Assembly (NCBI RefSeq): GCF_008195825.1
Contig: NZ_CP043329.1
Span: 1,426,001-1,490,000 of the forward strand
DNA from: Pedobacter aquae
GTDB lineage: Bacteria > Bacteroidota > Bacteroidia > Sphingobacteriales > Sphingobacteriaceae
Reading direction: 5' to 3'
DNA: 64,000 nucleotides
The translations under genes were made by a program, and so were the position numbers. Below are positions 46,664-56,603 of the stretch, in pieces. Every line of letters begins with the position of its first letter. Position 1 is the stretch's first letter. Under the pieces are notes generated by a model that saw nothing but the letters and a program-made list of their open reading frames with translations, was not told the origin of the DNA and did no database searches.

Positions 46664-48441
46664 GAATAGCCTTAATACCCCCAGCAGCTGGTGTTACACC
46701 TTCAGGCGAAAATTTCACTTATACTGCTAATGATTGTAGTGTGGGTGATGTAGATGGTGATGGCGAATATGAAATTTTCTTGAAATGGGACCCCTCAAAT
46801 GCTAAAGATAATTCGCAATCTGGTTATACAGGTAACGTATTTATTGATGCTTATAAGCTAAACGGAACCAGACTTTGGCGTATAGATTTAGGTAGAAACA
46901 TAAGAGCCGGAGCGCATTATACCCAATTTATAGTTTATGATTTAGATGGCGATGGAAAGTCAGAAATGGCTTGTAAAACTGCTGATGGAACTATAGATGG
47001 TGTTGGAACAGTTATAGGAAGTGCTACCGCAGACTACAGAAATTCTAGCGGTTATATTCTATCAGGTCCTGAGTTTTTAACCGTTTTTAACGGAGAAACA
47101 GGTAGAGCCATGGCCACTACCAATTATTTACCTGCCAGGGGTACGGTTTCTTCATGGGGAGATAGTTATGGTAACCGTGTAGATAGATTTATTGCTGCCG
47201 TAGCCTATTTAGATGGGAACAGACCTAGTTTAATTATGGGACGTGGTTATTACACCAGATTGGTTAGAGTAGCTTGGGATTGGAGAAATAACCAACTTAC
47301 ACAACGTTGGATTTTTGATAGTAATGCATCAGGAAACGCTACCTATGCCGGACAAGGAAACCACCAGATGACCATTGGCGATGCTGATAATGATGGAAAA
47401 GACGAAATTTTTAATGGATCTAGTGCAATTAACGATAACGGAACCGGACTATGGTCTACCAGACGTGGACATGGTGACGCCTTACACATGAGCGATATGG
47501 ATCCTGATATTGCTGGGCAAGAGATGTGGATGTGTTATGAAAGCCCTACAGAGCATAGAGGTTTAGGTTTAACTTTAAAAAGAGCAAGTACTGGAGAAGT
47601 GCTTTGGGGTGTTGCTGCAACTGGTGATGTTGGTAGGGCTTTAGCTGCTGATATAGACCCTAATTTCCCAGGTTATGAAATGTGGGGCGCAGCTGGTGGT
47701 GCAGTATATAGCAATAAAGGAGCGGTTATCAGCAATAGCGTACCATCAATGAATTTTGCTGTCTGGTGGGATGGCGATTTAAGTAGAGAATTATTAAACG
47801 GAACAGCATTAGATAAATGGAATAGTGTAACAAAAAGAAGCGACCGCTTAATGTCTATTAACAATTTTGGAGCAGCTGTATCTAATAACGGCACTAAAGC
47901 TACACCAGGTCTAAGTGCTGATATACTTGGCGATTGGCGTGAAGAAATGATTTTCCGTAGTTCAGACAATAGAAGTTTGCTTATTTTTAGCACCACCATA
48001 CCTACTACTGAGCGCATTTTCACTCTTATGCATGATACCCAATACCGTACTGCTATAGCTTGGCAAAACTCTTCTTATAACCAACCCCCGCACCCTAGTT
48101 TCTTTTTAGGAACAGGAATGACAAAACCAGCCAGACCAAATGTAGTTTATCCTGGACCTATACCAACATTTTTTAGAGAAGTTAAAGAAGAAAGTTATAA
48201 CTTACCCTTATACCCTAACCCTGTTTATAATGAGTTAAATATCAACTTAAAAACATCTGAAAAAATGCTAAAACTTACTTTTTCAGATAGTAATGGAAGG
48301 GTAATTTTACAACAAGAAGGTAGTCTTGAGAACTTAAACAGTTTATTAAACAGTAAGTTAAATCAAATAAGTCCAGGAATTTATACCCTTAGCTTGTTAG
48401 ATGGTAATAAATATTACAGTACAAAAATTATAAAAAATTAA
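46645..48441 (+). pseudogene. PL11 rhamnogalacturonan lyase, main part of a frameshifted gene, with type IX sorting tail
   Basis: The 598-residue frame carries almost the whole PL11 beta-propeller (GVTPSGENFTYTANDCSVGDVDGDGEYEIFLKWDPSN, DLDGDGKSEMACKTADGT, DADNDGKDEIFNG, GDWREEMIF). The calcium-binding DxDxDG repeats are clear. PL11 enzymes cut the rhamnogalacturonan I backbone by beta-elimination. The C-terminal 75 residues (YPNPVYNELNI ... SPGIYTLSLLDG) form a type A sorting domain for the Por/type IX secretion system, so it is exported to the surface. Its start (a TTG within the overlap) is not a real start. Confidence 0.92.
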
Positions 48442-48509
48442 AATTTAACAACATCAATACTTATAAAAAAAACATCCTTTTAATATTATTATTTACAACC
48501 TTTTACTTC

Positions 48510-50933
48510 TTGTGCCAGGCACAAGAAGTAAAAAGGAATGTACTTTTTTTTGAAAAAATATACCTGCATACAGACAGAGAAGTATACGCCCCGGGAGAGA
48601 ACATTTGGTTTAGTGCTTATTTGGTAAATGCGCAAAATAATGCTTTAGTTTCTACCAGTAATACTTTATATGTTACGCTAAAATCTAAAAACCATAACGA
48701 CCAAGACAGTTTGATTTTAAAAAGAATCATCAGGATGGACAATGGCAGGGGTTTTGGCGATTTTAACCTTGCAGACTCTATCCCTGCGGGGCTTTATAAA
48801 CTTTCTGCCTGGACAAACTGGATGCGAAACTTTGGTAACGAGTTTGTTTTTGAAAAAGATATTCAAGTTTTAGATAATGGCAAAATTATAGCTAAGGCCG
48901 ATAAAAATTCTGCTAATGCAAAAGGTGTTATTCCGCAATACACAACAACAAAAGAAAGCATTTACTTTTTCCCAGAAGGAGGCTCTTTAATTGATAGCGT
49001 AATGGGTTTAGTAGCCTTTAAAGCTGTTGATGATTTAGCTAAACCTATAGATTTTGAGGGTACTGTTTACGATAGTAAAGGAGAATCTGTAACAGAAATA
49101 TCAAGTAAGGCTGGTTTAGGTATTTTTATGCTACAGCCTTTATTAAGTGAAAACTATATAGCCAAAGGAACTTTTAGTAATGGTAAAACATTTACCTATT
49201 CTTTACCAAAAGCATTATCTACTGGCATTGGTTTACATGTGATAGAAAAAGATAGCTTATTTAATTTTATGATAAGCACCAATACAAAATCTCAAAACAT
49301 TGGAAAATATGGCTTAATACTAATCAAAAGTAAAGGGAAAGTAATTCTCAAGAAAGAGTTTCAATTCCAAAATATCCAAACCTTAATAAGAATTGCTAAA
49401 AAGGATTTACCCAACGGCATCACAACGGTAACTATTTATGACCAAAGTGGTAAGCCTCAAAGTGAAAGATTAATTTACATAGAAAATCATCAGCAACTAA
49501 AAGTAAATATCAATACAGATAAGGCTTTTTATCGTCCTAAAGAGCAAATTCAAATAACTCTAAAGGTAACGGATGTTAAAAATGCGCCTGTTAAAGGCTT
49601 TCTATCTTTTGCTGCGGTAGATTCTACTCTTACAGATTTAAACCGCATGAATATTGCTTCTTACTTGCAATTAAGCTCAGAAATAAAAGGTACGATAGAA
49701 AATCCTCAGCAATATTTTAACAAACAAAATCCAAACAGATTCAAACAACTAGATTTACTCTTGCTTACTCAAGGTTGGAGAGAATATTTGTGGCGAAGAC
49801 TAGCCGATACTGCACTTAAAATATCCCATATCCCTGAAAAAGGCATTACCCTATCGGGAAGTGTAAAACACAATTTTTCTGAAAAGCCTATTGCTAACGC
49901 TAATGTAAGCCTATTTGCTAATGGCGCTACTGGCGATAAACTTTTTGCTACCCAAACCGACTCTTTAGGTAAATATTATATAGATGGCTTGAAATTTTAT
50001 GGTGAACAATCGTTAAGACTAAACTCGGTAAGTGGTAAGGGGAAAAATGTAGGTTGGATAATTTTAGATTCTTTATTTAAAACCAAACCTTACCAAGTTG
50101 AAGCAAAAACGGTAGAACAAATAGTTGCTAATAATAAAGCTTCAGAAATTCTTAGAAGAAGTATACAAGCTAAAAAGCTATCGCTTTCTGATACTATTTT
50201 GTTAAACGAAATTAAGGTTACTGATGATAAAAATGTAAGACTTTTTGATAGAGTAGCCAGCACATTTGGTTATAAACCAGAGGATTTTACGGTAACACCT
50301 AAAGATTACGATTACACTAATCTGATGCATTATATCTTACATAAATCTTCTCAGGCGAGAGAGTTTACCAATCCAGAAGATGGCATCTCTCGACTAGTTT
50401 TCCCTTATATGGGCAAAAATTTTCAGCCTAGATTTGTGATTAATAATAAAGAACTACCTTTTACTGATAACGACCCACAATATATGCGAGATGATTATTA
50501 TAACACCTACTTAACCCTTCCTATGAACAAGGTAGAGCGTGTTGTTATCAAACATTTATTAAGCTCGGATCAATTAATTCAAAGTGAAGAAACAGGTATG
50601 TCGCAATCTATAGCTGCCGATGATATTTTCATGATTTATCTTTACCTAAAACCTAATGCACTTGTTAAAACAAAACCAAATGCTATTTTAGAAGAATTAG
50701 ATGGTTATTACCAAGCAAAAACTTTTTATCAGCCTAAGCTAAGTGCAGATAACCCATCACCAGATGAGCGTACCACCATTTTCTGGAATCCAAACATCAT
50801 TATTAATGAAAACGGAGAAGCTAAGATAAACTTTAGAAATTCATCATCTAAAACAAAAATAAGGTTAAGTATAGAAGGCGTTAGTGAAGAAGGTGGCTTA
50901 ATCAATCATCATCAAACGTATGATATAAAATAA
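48510..50933 (+). CDS. MG2-domain (alpha-2-macroglobulin-like) secreted protein
   Basis: The protein of at least 807 residues has an MG2-like domain near its start (KIYLHTDREVYAPGENIWFSAYLVNAQNN), a second MG-like block (INTDKAFYRPKEQIQITLKVTDV) and a carboxypeptidase-regulatory-like segment (GSVKHNFSEKPIANANVSLFANG). Such proteins are common in Bacteroidota, but their role is unknown. The listed TTG start lies within a signal peptide. Upstream in the same frame the sequence reads KKNILLILLFTTFYFLCQAQ, but no ATG, GTG or TTG precedes it back to a stop near 48410. The true start must be rare, or the A8 run near 48465 hides an indel. It follows the PL11 gene. Confidence 0.75.
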   Translation: MCQAQEVKRNVLFFEKIYLHTDREVYAPGENIWFSAYLVNAQNNALVSTSNTLYVTLKSKNHNDQDSLILKRIIRMDNGRGFGDFNLADSIPAGLYKLSAWTNWMRNFGNEFVFEKDIQVLDNGKIIAKADKNSANAKGVIPQYTTTKESIYFFPEGGSLIDSVMGLVAFKAVDDLAKPIDFEGTVYDSKGESVTEISSKAGLGIFMLQPLLSENYIAKGTFSNGKTFTYSLPKALSTGIGLHVIEKDSLFNFMISTNTKSQNIGKYGLILIKSKGKVILKKEFQFQNIQTLIRIAKKDLPNGITTVTIYDQSGKPQSERLIYIENHQQLKVNINTDKAFYRPKEQIQITLKVTDVKNAPVKGFLSFAAVDSTLTDLNRMNIASYLQLSSEIKGTIENPQQYFNKQNPNRFKQLDLLLLTQGWREYLWRRLADTALKISHIPEKGITLSGSVKHNFSEKPIANANVSLFANGATGDKLFATQTDSLGKYYIDGLKFYGEQSLRLNSVSGKGKNVGWIILDSLFKTKPYQVEAKTVEQIVANNKASEILRRSIQAKKLSLSDTILLNEIKVTDDKNVRLFDRVASTFGYKPEDFTVTPKDYDYTNLMHYILHKSSQAREFTNPEDGISRLVFPYMGKNFQPRFVINNKELPFTDNDPQYMRDDYYNTYLTLPMNKVERVVIKHLLSSDQLIQSEETGMSQSIAADDIFMIYLYLKPNALVKTKPNAILEELDGYYQAKTFYQPKLSADNPSPDERTTIFWNPNIIINENGEAKINFRNSSSKTKIRLSIEGVSEEGGLINHHQTYDIK

Positions 50934-50934
50934 A

Positions 50935-51945
50935 CTATTCTACTTCTGGCCAGCTATTTATCCATTTTAGTTTTTCTATTCTAAGTTTCGATATGCCTTT
51001 ATCTTGAGCATCATAACCATGAAAAACTAAATAATCGGTGTTGCTTTTTTCATCGTAGAAAACAGCATTATGCCCTACTCCATTCCAGTTTTCGTTACCA
51101 GCAAGTAATAAAGTGCCACCACCATTTGCTAAGGCAATATTATTTTTATCTAAATAAGGACCTTTTACGTTTTTAGAGCGGCCAACAATCATCTTATAAG
51201 TACTTTTTGGACCTTTACAGCAGTAATCTGTAGAAGCAAAAAGATAATACCAACCATCTTTTTTATAAATAAATGGCGCTTCTATTGCGTTTCCTCCGGC
51301 ATCTTTAGGGTTGTCATCTACCGCAGGAGGATTATCTTTACCCGGCTTTTTAACTCTCGTAGCTATGGTTGCTAGCTTATTTACATCTTCATCAAGCGTA
51401 AAGCGGTCTTTCTTTAGTTTCACCAATTTTAATCCCTCCCAAAAAGAACCAAAAGACAAATAGGCTCTTCCCCTATCATCAGTTATTAAATTTGGATCTA
51501 TAGCATTCCAATTGGTTTTGCCAGGGTATGATTGAATAACTTTACCCATATCAACCCATTTATAATTTGGATCTTGCGGATGCAGCGTGGTATTAACAGC
51601 TAAACCTATGCAAGAGGTATTTTTACCAAATGCCGATATAGAGTAATATAAATAATATTTTCCTTGGTGATAAGAAATATCAGGTGCCCAGATATGATTT
51701 TTGAATCCTGGCACTGCTTTAACAGCCCACTCAGGAGCTTCATTAAATATTGCTTCTTCTTTCTTCCAATTTTTTAAATCTTTTGATGACCAATTGCCTA
51801 TGCCCCTGCCCGTACAAAAAAGATAATATACGCTATCTTGTTTGATTAATACAGGGTCATGCACAGGAATATTTTGTTTAAGTTCTTGTGCCATTACACA
51901 AGAACTTAAACAAATAAAAGCTAGTTTGAAGAAGATATTTTTCAT
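50935..51945 (-). CDS. GH43 family, arabinan endo-1,5-alpha-L-arabinanase or arabinofuranosidase
   Basis: The 336-residue protein has a signal peptide (ends near SSCVMAQ). The five-bladed propeller shows the GH43 catalytic triad: Asp in VHDPVLIKQDSVYYLF, Asp in NAIDPNLITDDRGRAYLSFGSFW and Glu in GNAIEAPFIYKKDGWYYLF. The pattern IWAPDISYHQGKYYLYYS also fits arabinanases of the GH43 subfamily 4-6 type. It is the last gene of the arabinan operon, 2 bp after the GH51 gene and convergent with the MG2 gene. It acts in the periplasm or at the surface. Confidence 0.88.
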   Translation of the reverse strand: MKNIFFKLAFICLSSCVMAQELKQNIPVHDPVLIKQDSVYYLFCTGRGIGNWSSKDLKNWKKEEAIFNEAPEWAVKAVPGFKNHIWAPDISYHQGKYYLYYSISAFGKNTSCIGLAVNTTLHPQDPNYKWVDMGKVIQSYPGKTNWNAIDPNLITDDRGRAYLSFGSFWEGLKLVKLKKDRFTLDEDVNKLATIATRVKKPGKDNPPAVDDNPKDAGGNAIEAPFIYKKDGWYYLFASTDYCCKGPKSTYKMIVGRSKNVKGPYLDKNNIALANGGGTLLLAGNENWNGVGHNAVFYDEKSNTDYLVFHGYDAQDKGISKLRIEKLKWINSWPEVE

Positions 51946-51947
51946 GA

Positions 51948-53918
51948 TTAATTAAGCTTAACGCGGATAACACTTAAAGAATTTGGTGCTAACTGATGGA
52001 CAATTTGCTTTTTCTTTACTGCCAATGTGCTTTCTTTAGGAAAAACTTGTTTAGGTTTATCGATAGAATTTACATCGTCTAAACTGTTTGAAGTAAGACT
52101 AGTAAGTTTGGCCTGTGTTTGTATACCTTTAGCATTATCGATATCAAAAGTTACTTTTTGCTCTTTATCTGAAGCGTTTACTACTTTAATAATCAACTCA
52201 TTACTTTGCTTATCAATAACTGTAGAAGCATAAATTCCATTCTCACCAACTGCTGCTTTGGCGTTTTTACTAGTTAAACCTACAACGTGTGTACCTCTGT
52301 TGGTAGAATACAATTTTTGCACAAAATAATTAGGTGTACCATAAGCTTGTAGGTTATCAACCCAAATTAAATCTGGTGTCCACTGCCAACCCTCTATATG
52401 TGCAAAAAGAGGTGCATAAGAAGCCATAATTACCACATCAGCGTTACGCTCTAAACCTGTTAAAAATGCAGCTTCAGAAATAGCACCTTTTAAGTTATTT
52501 CTATTGTTTACGCTTACAACTTTATCTGTTTGTGCAGCATATTCACCAGCAAAAATCTTAGATGCATTTCTTGGATAATTATCATATCTGGCAGCATTTT
52601 GTAAAAACCACTCGGGTTTACGGTAATAATGCTCGTCAATAATATCGGCATTCATTTTTCTTAACTCGGTGTTTAGATAGTCAAAACGCTCTCCGTCTGG
52701 GTCTGTACCTCCACTGTTTACCAATTTTATTTCAGGATATTTAGTCTTGATAGCTTTGGTAAACAATTTCAATCTTTCTATATACTGCGGCCCCCAGTTT
52801 TCATTACCTACGCCAAGAACTTTTAAGTTAAAAGGTTTTGGATGCCCCATTTGTGCCCTAACCTTACCCCATGCTGTATTTACATCGCCATTGGCGAATT
52901 CTATTAAATCTAAAGCATCTTGTATGTAAGGTTCTAATTGGTCTAAAGGCACAACCTCTGCTGTATTAAACTGACAAGCCATGCCACAATTTAAAATTGG
53001 TAAGGCTTGTGCGCCAATATCTTCTGCTAATTGAAAATACTCATAAAAACCTAAGCCAAATGTTTGGTAATAATCTGGTGTTAAACGATGAGCAAATTCG
53101 GTATTCCAACGGTTAACTATTAATTCTCTTCCCTCTACCGGACCAATAGTTTTTTTCCATTGGTAACGGGTAGATAAATCATGCCCTTCAACAATACAAC
53201 CACCAGGGAAACGTACAAAACCAGGTTTTAAGTCGGCCAGAAGCTGCACCATATCGGCTCTTAAACCACCTTTTCTTCCCTTCCAAGTGTCTGATGGGAA
53301 TAAAGAAATCATATCTACATCTATAGTACCTTCACCGCTAAAAGTAACTCTAAATTTGCCTTTATTAGCAGTTGCAGTAGCGTTAAAACTTACTTCTTGT
53401 TTGTGCCAAGTATCACCAACTGAAGTTGGTATAATTTCTCCTTTACCGATAACCTCATTTTTCTCGTTCAATAACTCTAGCTGTAGCTTAATACCAGGTT
53501 TAGCTTGGCGATAGAGGAAGGAAAAATCATACCTCAAACCAGCTTTAATCCCCATACCTCTAAAACCTTCATTCACCATGCTTTTAGGTTCTTTATTTAC
53601 CAGAACTCTTAAAAAACGAGGATTAGAAGAGTTTGCTTCACCTCTGTTGAGCACCAGCATTTCTCCTTCAACTTTTTTGCCTTCTAATGTCCATCCCATT
53701 AAAGGCTTATAAAACTCGAAAGAGCGATTTTTTATTAATTCTGCATAAATACCACCGTCTGCTCCCATGTTAATATCCTCAAAAAAAACACCCCACATGG
53801 TAGGTTGTATTTCTGTTTTGATTTGGTTTGGCTGCACTTTAAACACCGTTTGAGCCATAGTGGATAGACTTGTTAAGGTAACTGCAAAAATTAATGGTAT
53901 AGATTGTTTAATTTTCAT
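51948..53918 (-). CDS. GH51 alpha-L-arabinofuranosidase (large type)
   Basis: The 656-residue protein has a signal peptide (LTSLSTMAQT), a carbohydrate-binding-like region (about 90-215) and a TIM barrel (about 220-540). The acid/base Glu is in LKVLGVGNENWGPQY and the nucleophile Glu in KIFAGEYAAQTD. A C-terminal beta-sandwich completes the GH51 plan. The motif FVRFPGGCIVEG is also typical. It removes alpha-L-arabinofuranosyl units. It is one of two GH51 genes in the operon (also 54941-56497), which differ in size and so possibly in linkage preference. Confidence 0.92.
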   Translation of the reverse strand: MKIKQSIPLIFAVTLTSLSTMAQTVFKVQPNQIKTEIQPTMWGVFFEDINMGADGGIYAELIKNRSFEFYKPLMGWTLEGKKVEGEMLVLNRGEANSSNPRFLRVLVNKEPKSMVNEGFRGMGIKAGLRYDFSFLYRQAKPGIKLQLELLNEKNEVIGKGEIIPTSVGDTWHKQEVSFNATATANKGKFRVTFSGEGTIDVDMISLFPSDTWKGRKGGLRADMVQLLADLKPGFVRFPGGCIVEGHDLSTRYQWKKTIGPVEGRELIVNRWNTEFAHRLTPDYYQTFGLGFYEYFQLAEDIGAQALPILNCGMACQFNTAEVVPLDQLEPYIQDALDLIEFANGDVNTAWGKVRAQMGHPKPFNLKVLGVGNENWGPQYIERLKLFTKAIKTKYPEIKLVNSGGTDPDGERFDYLNTELRKMNADIIDEHYYRKPEWFLQNAARYDNYPRNASKIFAGEYAAQTDKVVSVNNRNNLKGAISEAAFLTGLERNADVVIMASYAPLFAHIEGWQWTPDLIWVDNLQAYGTPNYFVQKLYSTNRGTHVVGLTSKNAKAAVGENGIYASTVIDKQSNELIIKVVNASDKEQKVTFDIDNAKGIQTQAKLTSLTSNSLDDVNSIDKPKQVFPKESTLAVKKKQIVHQLAPNSLSVIRVKLN

Positions 53919-53940
53919 GATGTATAATTTTGTGGTTTCT

Positions 53941-54936
53941 TTATTTAACTGGTTTAATGCCTTCTGTGGTCATGATTACTCTTTTGATAGACCCATCTTT
54001 ATTATAATATAAATTATCTATACAAACCGAACGGTGAAAGCTACCTGCATCGGCTGCTAAAGCCCCATTATGGTAAATAAAATAGTCTTTTCCTTTAAAA
54101 TTGATGATAGCTTGATGATTGGTATTACTGTTTCCGGCAATTTCATTTATGATGCCTTTAAACTCCCAAGGCCCATGGATGCTTCTACTCATGGCGTAAG
54201 CGATTTTCTCTGGAAACTCGTATGCATAAGACAGGTAATACCAACCTTTTCTTTTATGTATCCATGGGGCTTCAGTAAAGTTAGGCACATCAATGGTTTT
54301 AATAGGACCATCCAATTCTATCATATTATCTTTTAATTTCACATACCTACATTTGGTATTACCCCAAAAAAGATAAGCTCGCCCATCATCATCAATGATA
54401 ACAGAAGGGTCTATATCATCCCAACTTATTTTAACATCAGTTGTCATATCGTTGGTAATTAAAGCTTTCCCTAAAGCATCTTTAAATGGCCCTGTTGGGC
54501 TATCAGAAACGGCAACGCCTATAGCTTTACCATGTATAGTAGCATGAGAAATAGAAACAAACCAATAAAATTTACCATTTTTTTCTATCACTTGTGAGGC
54601 CCAAGCATCGTCTTTTGCCCAAGAAAAATCGGTAGTTTTTAAAGGTACTTTATGCTCTTTCCAGTTTACCATATCGCTAGAAGAATAGCAAAGCCACTCA
54701 TGCATTACATAACGGTTTTCGCCTTTAGCAGCCACATCATGCCCAGTGTATAAATACACCTTATCCTGATAAACTAAAGCTGCGGGGTCTGCCGTAAACT
54801 TATCTTTAATGATGGGATTACCAACCTTTACTAAGCTATCTTTAAGCTCTTGTTTATCAAAGCAAAAAGCATTGTTATTTAAAGCTAAAATAGCTACACC
54901 AATAACTATAGATTTTTTAAAATGAGTTATCATCAT
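53941..54936 (-). CDS. GH43 family arabinofuranosidase/xylosidase-like enzyme
   Basis: The 331-residue protein has a signal peptide (ends near NNAFC). The GH43 propeller has Asp in KFTADPAALVYQDKVYLY, Asp in WDDIDPSVIIDDDGRAYLFWG and Glu in NFTEAPWIHKRKGWYYLSYAY. This DP...DDIDP...EAP set corresponds to the more xylosidase/arabinofuranosidase-like subfamilies. It lies 4 bp after one GH51 gene and 22 bp before the other, which suggests arabinose side-chain removal. Substrate specificity cannot be read from the sequence. Confidence 0.87.
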   Translation of the reverse strand: MMITHFKKSIVIGVAILALNNNAFCFDKQELKDSLVKVGNPIIKDKFTADPAALVYQDKVYLYTGHDVAAKGENRYVMHEWLCYSSSDMVNWKEHKVPLKTTDFSWAKDDAWASQVIEKNGKFYWFVSISHATIHGKAIGVAVSDSPTGPFKDALGKALITNDMTTDVKISWDDIDPSVIIDDDGRAYLFWGNTKCRYVKLKDNMIELDGPIKTIDVPNFTEAPWIHKRKGWYYLSYAYEFPEKIAYAMSRSIHGPWEFKGIINEIAGNSNTNHQAIINFKGKDYFIYHNGALAADAGSFHRSVCIDNLYYNKDGSIKRVIMTTEGIKPVK

Positions 54937-54940
54937 TTAA

Positions 54941-56497
54941 TTATTTTAGGGCCAAAACCACAACACTATGAGCAGGTAAAACCACCTGAATTTGATTGCC
55001 TTTTAACTGAGCATCTTTAAAAACAGCGGGCTTAATTAAATCTGGATTTTGAAAACTATTAAAATCATTCAATTTTGCCGAGTTTACAATTCTTCCTGAA
55101 ATGGTTTTATAGGCTTGATCTTGAATATTGATTTTTAATTCATGCGTTTTTTTAGCATCTATATTTACCAAAGTAATATGCGTAACCCCATTTTTATCTA
55201 TTGATGCAGACGCTGATAAAGCTGGCAGTTTTTCATCGCCTAAAGCATATTCTTGGGTATTTATGCTTAAAGGGATTAAAGTTGCATCTTGATGAACCTT
55301 ATACATTTCTAAAACGTGATAAGTGGGTGTTAAAATCATCTTCTCTTTTTCTGTTAAAATAACTGCTTGCAATACGTTAACGGTTTGTGCTAAATTAGCC
55401 ATACGTACTCTTTCTGCATGATTATTAAAGACGTTAAGGGTAACACCAGCTATCATGGCATCACGAATGGTATTTTGTTGATATAAAAAGCCTGGATTAG
55501 TGCCTGGCTCTACCTCGTACCAACCACCCCACTCGTCTACAACCAAGGCAATTTTCTTATCAGGATCATATTTATCCATAATTGCAGAATGCTTAATTAC
55601 CAGCTCTTCCATGTGTAAAGCGCTTTTCATGGTTGCAAAATATTGTTGCTCAGAAAACTGTGTAGCAGAACCCTTTTTACTCCAAGTTACATTGGCGTAA
55701 TGGTGTAATGCGATACCTTCAATTAAGTTTCTTGGGATGTTTTTCATCAATGTTTCAGTCCAATTGTAATCTCCGCCATTAGCGCCAGAAGCAATCCTAA
55801 ATACTTTAGAAGAATTTTCCCAATCTGTCATGAAAGTTGCATACTTACGGTATTCATTAGCATAATAATCTGGCTTCATGTTACCTCCACAACCCCAAGC
55901 TTCGTTACCAACACCCCAAAATTTTACTTTCCAAGCGGTATCTCTGCCATTTGCTCTTCTTAATTTAGACATGGGGCTATCGCCGTTAAAATTCACATAC
56001 TGTACCCAGTCTGAAAGCTCTTGTACGGTTCCGGTAGCTAAATTACCTGCTAAATAAGGCTCTGTATTTAATAGCTCGCACATGTTTAAAAAATCATGCG
56101 TACCAAAGCTGTTATTTTCTGTTACACCGCCCCACCAAGTATTTACGATAGATGGACGGTCTTTTTTAGGGCCAATTCCATCTTTCCAATGGTAGGTATC
56201 TGCAAAACAACCTCCTGGCCATCTTAAATTTGGGATATTTAGATTTTTAAGAGCAGCTATAATATCATTTCTGACCCCGTTGGTGTTGGGGATAACTTTA
56301 TTTTCTTCACCAATGTAAAAACCATCATAAATACATCTACCTAAATGTTCGGCAAAATGACCATAAATGTGTTTACTGATTTTGGTTTTAGATTCTTTAG
56401 GCTTCAGTGTAATTTCATTAGCCTGTTGTTGTGCTATCGCAGAAAAAGCGAAGGCTGTAGTTAAAACAAAAAGTAATCTCAATGATTTGAGTTTCAT
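54941..56497 (-). CDS. GH51 alpha-L-arabinofuranosidase (short type)
   Basis: The 518-residue protein has a signal peptide (LTTAFAFSAIAQQ). The TIM barrel shows NLRWPGGCFADTYHWKDGIGP, the acid/base Glu in VKFWGVGNEAWGCGGNMKP and the nucleophile Glu in ALVVDEWGGWYE. A C-terminal beta-sandwich follows (about 420-518). It is a secreted arabinofuranosidase for arabinan side chains of pectin. The gene starts about 50 bp downstream of the terminator at 56541-56583, so it probably has its own promoter; TATATTTG is found inside that hairpin on the minus strand. Confidence 0.93.
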   Translation of the reverse strand: MKLKSLRLLFVLTTAFAFSAIAQQQANEITLKPKESKTKISKHIYGHFAEHLGRCIYDGFYIGEENKVIPNTNGVRNDIIAALKNLNIPNLRWPGGCFADTYHWKDGIGPKKDRPSIVNTWWGGVTENNSFGTHDFLNMCELLNTEPYLAGNLATGTVQELSDWVQYVNFNGDSPMSKLRRANGRDTAWKVKFWGVGNEAWGCGGNMKPDYYANEYRKYATFMTDWENSSKVFRIASGANGGDYNWTETLMKNIPRNLIEGIALHHYANVTWSKKGSATQFSEQQYFATMKSALHMEELVIKHSAIMDKYDPDKKIALVVDEWGGWYEVEPGTNPGFLYQQNTIRDAMIAGVTLNVFNNHAERVRMANLAQTVNVLQAVILTEKEKMILTPTYHVLEMYKVHQDATLIPLSINTQEYALGDEKLPALSASASIDKNGVTHITLVNIDAKKTHELKINIQDQAYKTISGRIVNSAKLNDFNSFQNPDLIKPAVFKDAQLKGNQIQVVLPAHSVVVLALK

Positions 56498-56540
56498 GAG
56501 TAAAGGGTTTATAATTAGAACTTAGTTTATATGAGCTTAC

Positions 56541-56583
56541 AAAAAAATACGTAAGACCTTATACAAATATAAGTGTCTTACGT
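56541..56583 (-). terminator. Rho-independent terminator after the GH43 gene of the sus operon
   Basis: The arms ACGTAAGACCTTATA (56549-56563) and TATAAGTGTCTTACGT (56568-56583) pair over 15 bp with a single bulge and the loop CAAA. A run of T follows on the minus strand (56548-56541). It ends transcripts coming from the susC/susD operon. A TATATTTG word in the loop (56571-56564) could act as the promoter of the next GH51 gene. Confidence 0.8.
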
Positions 56584-56603
56584 ACACGTAATTTACAAAA
56601 AAA

